Notes under the pieces: generated by a model | What the model saw: the letters and a program-made list of their open reading frames with translations, nothing else | What the model was told of the DNA's origin: nothing | Database searches by the model: none | Translations under genes and position numbers: made by a program | Source: an archaeon | GTDB taxonomy: Archaea > Asgardarchaeota > Hermodarchaeia > Hermodarchaeales > Hermodarchaeaceae | DNA: 10,600 bases | Reading direction: 5' to 3' | Assembly: GCA_016550485.1 (NCBI GenBank) | Contig: JABXGV010000290.1 | Span: 1-10,600 of the forward strand | In this document: positions 1-4,199 of the stretch, piece after piece | Layout: each line of letters begins with the position of its first letter | Position numbering within the stretch: position 1 is the first letter of the stretch

Positions 1-420
1 CGTTTCGGGTTGGCTAATCTTATCTAGCAAAGAACTCATCTGGTAGAATTCGTCAAATAACTCGAATCGGGCTGCCTTGAGTAACTGGATGGTCTGAAAT
101 TCCTTGGCATCAACTGCACAACTCCTGAAAGCTGCGTTATGGTCATCGGCAATCCTTTCAGCCTCGTCAAGCAGTCGTCGCACGCCAGCTGGTTTGTGGT
201 GGAAGAGGTGGAGCTGGACAAAGGGTGTTCCTGGAGATTGAATGAGTTCACGGGGTTCTTGAGCTACTACAACTAGCCCGAGTACCACTTTCTCCTCAAC
301 AAGAATCCAATAGGGAAATTTGGCTTGGCTGTAGCTTCTTTGGAGCCGTACAAACTGATCTACATAGTTCTCGATGGCGGCATCGTGGGATGAAATGAAC
401 TGAAAGAACACCACCTTCAA
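1..420 (-). CDS. GNAT-like N-acetyltransferase, N-terminal part (runs off the left edge)
   Basis: An uninterrupted minus-strand frame enters from the left edge and gives 140 codons; the C-terminus lies outside the window. It reads like a GNAT fold. A central strand pair (YWILVEEKVVLGLVVV, residues 38-53) matches the usual substrate-flanking strands. A helix follows (HHKPAGVRRLLDEAERIA), in which KPAGV stands where the acetyl-CoA pyrophosphate loop normally has R/QxxGxG/A. Near residue 117 comes KAARFELFDEFYQM, like the GNAT C-terminal 'kkGF...Y..M' segment. Acetyl-CoA-dependent transfer to an amine is the family's usual reaction; the substrate is unknown and the loop is degenerate, so activity is uncertain. 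The start is ambiguous. TTG at 420 is the first candidate after the in-frame stop at 448-450, but GTG at 414 or 411 sits at better spacing from an AGGAAGG sequence (about 423-429). The family call is from motif reading only. Confidence 0.6.
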   Translation of the reverse strand, partial: MKVVFFQFISSHDAAIENYVDQFVRLQRSYSQAKFPYWILVEEKVVLGLVVVAQEPRELIQSPGTPFVQLHLFHHKPAGVRRLLDEAERIADDHNAAFRSCAVDAKEFQTIQLLKAARFELFDEFYQMSSLLDKISQPET

Positions 421-654
421 TACCTTCCTATTGGATTCGCTATTTTTCTATGATTCGGTTCTCGACAAGGCCCATAGATGTCTTCAGATAGAAAGTGCAG
501 ATTCAAAAAAACACGATGCAATCGAGCTAACATATGTTCAGTGCTATTTGCAGCGAATATACCCAGCACAGCGGGGCAAGAAGTACACCAACGCGTATCG
601 TATTCCTATTGCAAAGCGATACACTCAAATCAGGTCGTCTTTACTCCTTGGGGT

Positions 655-1143
655 GTGATTGGACCAGCATTCCTCCAGGCCCTCCGCTCTATCGTTCAGC
701 GGTTGGAGGGGCAGGGTATCCGGTGGGTTTTGGTGGGTAGCGCGAGCCTTGCGCTGCAGGGTGTAGATATCCGACCGAAGGACATTGACATTCTGACGGA
801 CCAGGCGGGTGCCCTCCGGTTTAACGAACTGTTCTGTGACTATGTGGTCAGTCCGGTCAGGTTTCAGCGCTCTACCCTCTTCGACTCCTACTTCGGCACT
901 TTCACCGTGTTGGGTATCAAGGTCGAGGTCATGGGCGATCTCGTCATCAAGTACCAAGAGGGAGCCGGATCCCAGGCACACAGACTCACCAACCCCCACT
1001 TTGTCAAGTTAGATGAGCTCATCATTCCTGTGTCGCCGCTTTCCGAGCAATTAGCCTCTTATGAGAAGCTTGGTCGACCCAAGGACCAGCTCCGCATCCA
1101 GAAGATTCGAGCCGCTCTCAAACGAGAGGGGTGTCCCGACTAA
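655..1143 (+). CDS. Small stand-alone nucleotidyltransferase (Pol-beta fold)
   Basis: A protein of 162 residues read from GTG at 655. It carries the Pol-beta superfamily nucleotidyltransferase signature: WVLVGSASLALQG (G28, S29) followed by PKDIDILTD (D43 and D45, the metal-binding DxD), with E91 in the strand IKVEVMGD as a likely third carboxylate. The C-terminus (YEKLGRPKDQLRIQKIRAAL) is the helical tail typical of short archaeal and bacterial nucleotidyltransferases related to AbiEii-type and aminoglycoside adenylyltransferases. Such proteins transfer a nucleoside monophosphate to a protein, RNA or small molecule; the target here is unknown. The frame is open back to an ATG at 478, but the extra 59 residues look unlike folded protein and would leave almost no gap to the divergent gene, so GTG 655 is preferred although its ribosome binding site is weak. 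No antitoxin-like partner (HEPN or AbiEi) is visible beside it. Confidence 0.72.
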   Translation: MIGPAFLQALRSIVQRLEGQGIRWVLVGSASLALQGVDIRPKDIDILTDQAGALRFNELFCDYVVSPVRFQRSTLFDSYFGTFTVLGIKVEVMGDLVIKYQEGAGSQAHRLTNPHFVKLDELIIPVSPLSEQLASYEKLGRPKDQLRIQKIRAALKREGCPD

Positions 1144-1532
1144 CTACACAAAGAATTTTGGAAGAGTAAGTATCTGTAAAGAACTCAAAGCGATTTAGAA
1201 GAACCTGTGTGCACTAATCCTAGTTGTGGAACAGCGAAGGACTAGTCTTCAGGTGCTCCTTCCTGTTTCTCAGGGCTCGAGATTCATATGGTCTCTAGCC
1301 ATTGCATTCAAGGCGACTACTCTTCGTAGAAGATTGACGTAATAATCCATCATTCATGGCATCGTGATGCCTGGGAGGCGAAGAGGGTTGTGGTCTTCGG
1401 ATGGGCTCGTAGCCAATCGTTGATGTCGTCACCCTACATTGGTATGAGATTGTTAAAGAAATTAGTTTGGGCGCATACATAGTAGGGCACCCTATCTAGG
1501 TCATATTATGGCCATCGACCGGGTCGTCGAGG
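1144..1532. other. Gene-free stretch, nothing recognised
   Basis: Between the nucleotidyltransferase stop and the small minus-strand ORF there are about 390 bases with no convincing gene, tRNA or repeat. The only longer open frame (minus, 1295-1480) has a composition unlike protein and no ribosome binding site. A short perfect hairpin, CGACC-G-GGTCG at 1516-1526, lies just beyond the stop of the small minus-strand ORF and could be part of its 3' end. The rest holds nothing I can support. Confidence 0.5.
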
Positions 1533-1691
1533 TTAATCGTAGAAGAAGGTGGTGATGATCCAGCCTTTGGAGGCTCTTTCAGCTTGGGTGACGAAGCGGA
1601 TATTGAGGCCGGCGTTGATTTTCAGCCATTCGTTGATAGCCTTTTCAATGTCTTTAGCGTCTGCGTGGGTTCGTATTGACGAGCATCTCAT
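1533..1691 (-). CDS. Small protein of 52 residues with strong ribosome binding site
   Basis: A short minus-strand frame (ATG at 1691, TAA at 1533-1535). The ATG is preceded by AGGAGGTGAT (1697-1706), a near-perfect Shine-Dalgarno sequence at correct spacing. A TATA-like TTTATATC (1747-1754, minus strand) lies about 25 bases before a plausible transcript start near 1725. The predicted protein has a helix-like first half (DAKDIEKAINEWLKINAG) and a strand-like second half (IRFVTQAE, WIITTFFYD), with soluble composition and no membrane segment. The layout loosely recalls small alpha/beta families of about 60 residues such as Cse60, but I cannot assign it; treat it as an unknown small protein. It diverges from the methyltransferase with a 98-base gap. 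An antisense plus-strand frame of similar length over the same bases lacks this start signal arrangement and looks like a shadow. Confidence 0.6.
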   Translation of the reverse strand: MRCSSIRTHADAKDIEKAINEWLKINAGLNIRFVTQAERASKGWIITTFFYD

Positions 1692-1696
1692 TCGGA

Positions 1697-1706
1697 ATCA
1701 CCTCCT
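1697..1706 (-). promoter_or_regulatory. Strong Shine-Dalgarno sequence of the 52-residue ORF
   Basis: On the minus strand AGGAGGTGAT ends five bases before the ATG at 1691. It is the best match to the anti-Shine-Dalgarno sequence seen in the intergenic DNA of this window, and it decides both the strand and the start of the small ORF. Confidence 0.7.
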
Positions 1707-1746
1707 GCAAGGCATGTGGGTTTAAACGGGGATACGATACGGTCTA

Positions 1747-1754
1747 GATATAAA
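1747..1754. promoter_or_regulatory. TATA-like box shared by divergent genes
   Basis: The sequence reads GATATAAA on the plus strand and TTTATATC on the minus strand. In the minus direction it would place a transcript start near 1725, ahead of the Shine-Dalgarno of the small ORF. In the plus direction it would place one near 1776, about 14 bases before the methyltransferase ATG, consistent with the lack of a Shine-Dalgarno there. Whether one or both directions are used cannot be told from sequence. Confidence 0.45.
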
Positions 1755-1789
1755 TGGTTATTAGTTTGTGCAGCTGTTGATACGCGTCG

Positions 1790-2452
1790 ATGGAGATGCC
1801 GTCTTCAGTAACAGAGTGGGTTGAAGCGTATCGCGCCGTGAGGGGGCAATGGGGGTTGACGCCGGATTGGCGGCTGATTGAGTATCTGTCTCAGATTCCG
1901 AAGGGACCCGTGTTAGATTTGGGAATGGGGAAGGGACGGAATGCACTCTTCTTTGCCAAGATGGGGTACGAAGTAGAATGCATCGATATCTCCACAACGT
2001 ATGTCAAACAGTGCCAGGAACGGGCGCGGGCAGAGAACCTCACCATGACGGCACAGGTCGCCGACATCAGCTCCTATGAGATTCCGGATCGCCGGTATGC
2101 GTTGATTATTGCGTCGAAGGTGTTACAGTTCTTCAGAAAATCAGCGATTGAAGACATAGCAGCGAAGATCAATAAGGGGCTCGCCCGTCGCGGGGTCGTG
2201 TTTGCGCGGGTATTCTCCTTGGATGAATATGAACACATCAGAGATACCAGTGCCTTAGAGCTAGTTGAGCCCAACACCTACTATCATCGCAGCTATAAGC
2301 TGTACCAGCGCTTCTTCACTCAGGAGGAGGTGTTATCCCTCTTTCCGAAGCTGAAGCTGCTATGCTGTGTGGAGGGAGCGGAGCTGGTTCTCACCCAAAA
2401 GAAGCCCAGATACCGGTGGATAATCGATTATCTGGGGCAGCGAACTCGCTAA
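1790..2452 (+). CDS. Class I SAM-dependent methyltransferase, TehB-like
   Basis: A complete protein of 220 residues with the Rossmann-type methyltransferase motifs in order. Motif I is VLDLGMGKGRNALFFA (residues 41-56, the SAM-binding glycine loop). Acidic residue D66 in VECIDIS lies at the end of strand 2 and would contact the SAM ribose. D92 in the ADIS segment lies near the adenine, and LIIASKVLQFF (105-115) is the motif IV strand. The 'GKGRNALFFAKMGYEV' style is that of the TehB/tellurite-resistance and thiopurine-like group; the substrate cannot be inferred. A second ATG lies two codons downstream at 1796. No Shine-Dalgarno is evident, so a short-leader or leaderless transcript from the TATA-like box at 1747-1754 is likely. 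The gene ends convergently with the LLM oxidoreductase, 42 bases apart. Sampled GC is about 55%. Confidence 0.85.
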   Translation: MEMPSSVTEWVEAYRAVRGQWGLTPDWRLIEYLSQIPKGPVLDLGMGKGRNALFFAKMGYEVECIDISTTYVKQCQERARAENLTMTAQVADISSYEIPDRRYALIIASKVLQFFRKSAIEDIAAKINKGLARRGVVFARVFSLDEYEHIRDTSALELVEPNTYYHRSYKLYQRFFTQEEVLSLFPKLKLLCCVEGAELVLTQKKPRYRWIIDYLGQRTR

Positions 2453-2454
2453 GC

Positions 2455-2464
2455 ATTTTTCTTA
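2455..2464 (+). terminator. Possible T-rich terminator after the methyltransferase
   Basis: Five T residues followed by CTT begin three bases after the TAA stop of the methyltransferase. Archaeal RNA polymerase commonly stops at short T runs without a hairpin. The signal is weak but correctly placed in a convergent intergenic gap. Confidence 0.3.
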
Positions 2465-2494
2465 TCAGGCAACTAGTTCGCCAAGTGGTTATCT

Positions 2495-3463
2495 CTATTG
2501 AAACAGGTGTTGTGCGAGAAGTTCTAGCGTTTCAATTCCCCAGGCTTCAAGATCGGGACATGAATGGGCCATCGGTAAGCACAGTGTAAGTCGATCAACC
2601 TTATTGGCTTCATATGACTGTATCTCTGATTTCACCTTCTCAATTGGTCCGCATAGCCATCTAGTCCGAAGAGAGTCTAATTTTTCTTCAGTAAGTTCTG
2701 GATTACCTCTAGTCAATCGCTGTTTAATCTTATCGAATTGCTTCTCCTCCTTCCATATCAGCGAGGCAACATTGATGTCCCATTTGAGCGTCTTATAATC
2801 GCGACCTTGTGCCTTACACGCATCCTTCATGCGTTCTTGCTTTTTTCGTAGTTCTTCAATTGGTAATTGCTCGTAAATAATACCGTCTGCATACTTTGCA
2901 ATAATACGTTCCATCTTGGGTGCTTTCAAGGTTTGCGTGCCTACCCATATTGGCACATGCGGTGATTGGACTGGTTTGGGAAGAAATTTTGCCTCATCTA
3001 TGCGGTAATATTTCCCTTGAAAGGATGGGGGTTGATCTTCGGTCCACAACCGTGTTATTATTTCGAGCGTTTCTCTTAATTGCGCAATGCGTGTGCCTGT
3101 GGACGGAAATTCATATCCATATGCTCTATACTCAGCTTCCTTCCATCCTGCACCGATTCCCAAATCAATTCTACCATTCGACGCATTGTCGATATTAGCC
3201 ACAATTTTGGCTAGTAAAGCAGGATTTCGATATGATTGACACGTGACTTGTGTTCCGAGGCGAATCGTGTCTGTTAGAGGTGTTAATAATGCTACTAAGG
3301 TCCATGCTTCGTACGTAGTAGTCGGGGGGCGCGACGGATTACTAAAAAAGTGATCGGAGACCGTAAAATGATGAAATTTCAGCTCTTCAGCCTTTTGTAC
3401 TAGATTTGCGATTTCTTGAAATGTATAACCAACATGCGGCTCCATATGTACGCCGATTTTCAT
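2495..3463 (-). CDS. LLM-class F420-dependent oxidoreductase
   Basis: A complete protein of 322 residues, a usual length for the luciferase-like monooxygenase class of F420-dependent enzymes. Family features are visible in order: MKIGVHMEP (strand 1), TVSDHFF (residues 34-40, D37 and H38), the strand-helix segment IRLGTQVTCQSYRNPALLAKIVA (67-89), and NGRIDLGIGAGW (96-107), the most diagnostic motif. FLPKPVQSPHVPIWVG follows in the second half. Relatives transfer hydride between cofactor F420 (or FMN) and a substrate such as methylene-tetrahydromethanopterin or various secondary metabolites; the substrate here is unknown. The start ATG at 3463 has GGTGA (3470-3474) six bases upstream and a TATA box at 3521-3528. 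The gene is more AT-rich than its neighbours (five sampled 60-base lines average about 41% GC), a possible sign of acquisition. It converges on the methyltransferase. Confidence 0.9.
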   Translation of the reverse strand: MKIGVHMEPHVGYTFQEIANLVQKAEELKFHHFTVSDHFFSNPSRPPTTTYEAWTLVALLTPLTDTIRLGTQVTCQSYRNPALLAKIVANIDNASNGRIDLGIGAGWKEAEYRAYGYEFPSTGTRIAQLRETLEIITRLWTEDQPPSFQGKYYRIDEAKFLPKPVQSPHVPIWVGTQTLKAPKMERIIAKYADGIIYEQLPIEELRKKQERMKDACKAQGRDYKTLKWDINVASLIWKEEKQFDKIKQRLTRGNPELTEEKLDSLRTRWLCGPIEKVKSEIQSYEANKVDRLTLCLPMAHSCPDLEAWGIETLELLAQHLFQ

Positions 3464-3771
3464 GAGTCTTCACCGGGAATTTCTAATCGCTTCTTATTCT
3501 AAATTTGAGCTGGTTCGATGTATAAAAATCTTCAAACGAACTAATGCTACAAGAGAACTGCACATTACCCGACACTCCAATTGCCTGAACAGGGTAGGGA
3601 CGTCAGAACTCGTATTAGGGGATATATGGAACTGTACAATTTTCTCTTGGCAACCGATAAATGATTTCGGTATACTAATATTCCTAGGATGAAATTCCAT
3701 TAAACGCCGGACAGCGTACCCGCTAAAGCCCTTGAAAGCTTGCTTCAGCTAAGATACAGGTATCAGCGTCT
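3464..3771. other. Gene-free stretch holding the oxidoreductase promoter
   Basis: About 308 bases between the LLM oxidoreductase start and the ferredoxin stop. The left end carries the oxidoreductase's Shine-Dalgarno and TATA box. The remainder is AT-rich and contains two overlapping frames on opposite strands (3462-3692 plus, 3494-3700 minus), neither with protein-like composition or a ribosome binding site. I see no RNA gene or repeat. Confidence 0.5.
3521..3528 (-). promoter_or_regulatory. TATA box of the LLM oxidoreductase
   Basis: On the minus strand the bases read TTTTTATA, with purine-rich GAAGA just upstream in a place suited to a TFB recognition element. It predicts a transcript start near 3498 and a leader of about 35 bases that includes the GGTGA ribosome binding site. 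Confidence 0.5.
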
Positions 3772-3993
3772 TCATTTCCAGGCCCAGTGGCGTACTATAG
3801 CTTGGGTGGGGCATACGCGTTGGCAGGCAGCGCATCCGATGCAGTCTTCGATGTTGACTGCGGCGGCTTTCCCGTCTTCTATCACGTAGACACTCACAGG
3901 GCACCAATTCTCACATTCAGCCGCGCCCTCGCAGATATCCAAGTCTATTTCGACCCATTTCTCGCCTTCTTCCCATTTCTTGATGTTCGCCAT
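3772..3993 (-). CDS. Small double-cluster ferredoxin, probably [3Fe-4S][4Fe-4S]
   Basis: A complete protein of 73 residues, a typical length for bacterial-type dicluster ferredoxins. The second motif is canonical: CIGCAACQRVCP (C51, C54, C57, C61). The first reads CEGAAECENWCP (C21, A24, C27, C31), where alanine replaces the second cysteine of CxxCxxCxxxCP. In known seven-iron ferredoxins loss of that ligand gives a [3Fe-4S] cluster, so this is the likely state; seven cysteines remain in all. It would be a soluble cytoplasmic electron carrier. The N-terminus MANIKKWEEGEKWVEIDLD and the ending HWAWK are lysine- and tryptophan-rich. The start ATG at 3993 has GGTGA upstream at good spacing. A possible TATA is ATATTTATG near 4081-4089. 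The adjacent LLM oxidoreductase is on the same strand but has its own promoter, so a functional link is only suggested by proximity. Confidence 0.9.
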   Translation of the reverse strand: MANIKKWEEGEKWVEIDLDICEGAAECENWCPVSVYVIEDGKAAAVNIEDCIGCAACQRVCPTQAIVRHWAWK

Positions 3994-4184
3994 AGCTTCT
4001 TCACCAAAACCTTTGACTTATGTTCCTTTGGCAATTCTTCTCTACGGTTGAACAAATAAGGTGGGTATTTCCCATCTTCCCATAAATATCCTCTTGAATT
4101 CTAGTATTACACCATATGAACTTGTGGGCAGGGTTACCGGCGGGCTTATGAGGGACAAGGAAGGAAGGGCTAGGCAGCAACAGC

Positions 4185-4190
4185 TGAGGT
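4185..4190 (+). promoter_or_regulatory. Ribosome binding site of the STAND NTPase operon
   Basis: TGAGGT ends nine bases before the ATG at 4200. An in-frame TGA at 4185-4187 lies inside it, so translation cannot begin further upstream; this fixes the start of the NTPase. No clear TATA box was found close by. ATAAATATCC at 4082-4091 is the best candidate and would give a leader of roughly 85 bases, and it might be shared with the divergent ferredoxin. Confidence 0.45.
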
Positions 4191-4199
4191 TTCCAGTCG

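Noticed and set aside
478..654. N-terminal extension of the short nucleotidyltransferase frame back to ATG 478
   Set aside because: The 59 extra residues look random (rich in Arg, Ser and Cys, no family-like segment). The recognisable domain begins just after GTG 655.
431..658. Plus-strand frame of 75 codons before the nucleotidyltransferase
   Set aside because: It starts at a TTG without a ribosome binding site, overlaps another frame and has no protein-like features; the interval is more likely the divergent promoter region.
1555..1725. Plus-strand frame of about 56 codons antisense to the 52-residue small ORF
   Set aside because: GGTGGT lies close to its ATG, but the spacing is poor. The minus strand has a near-perfect Shine-Dalgarno, a TATA box and a more protein-like sequence.
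2419..2432. Perfect palindrome GATAATCGATTATC near the end of the methyltransferase gene
   Set aside because: It lies inside codons for the Trp-Ile-Ile-Asp-Tyr-Leu segment, has no second copy that I found and is not followed by a T run, so chance is sufficient.
3510..3530. GGTTCGAT resembling a tRNA T-loop
   Set aside because: No pairing stems, anticodon arm or acceptor stem can be formed around it; it lies in the oxidoreductase promoter region.
3494..3700. Minus-strand 68-codon frame upstream of the oxidoreductase
   Set aside because: It covers the oxidoreductase TATA box, has no ribosome binding site and reads as unstructured; probably intergenic.
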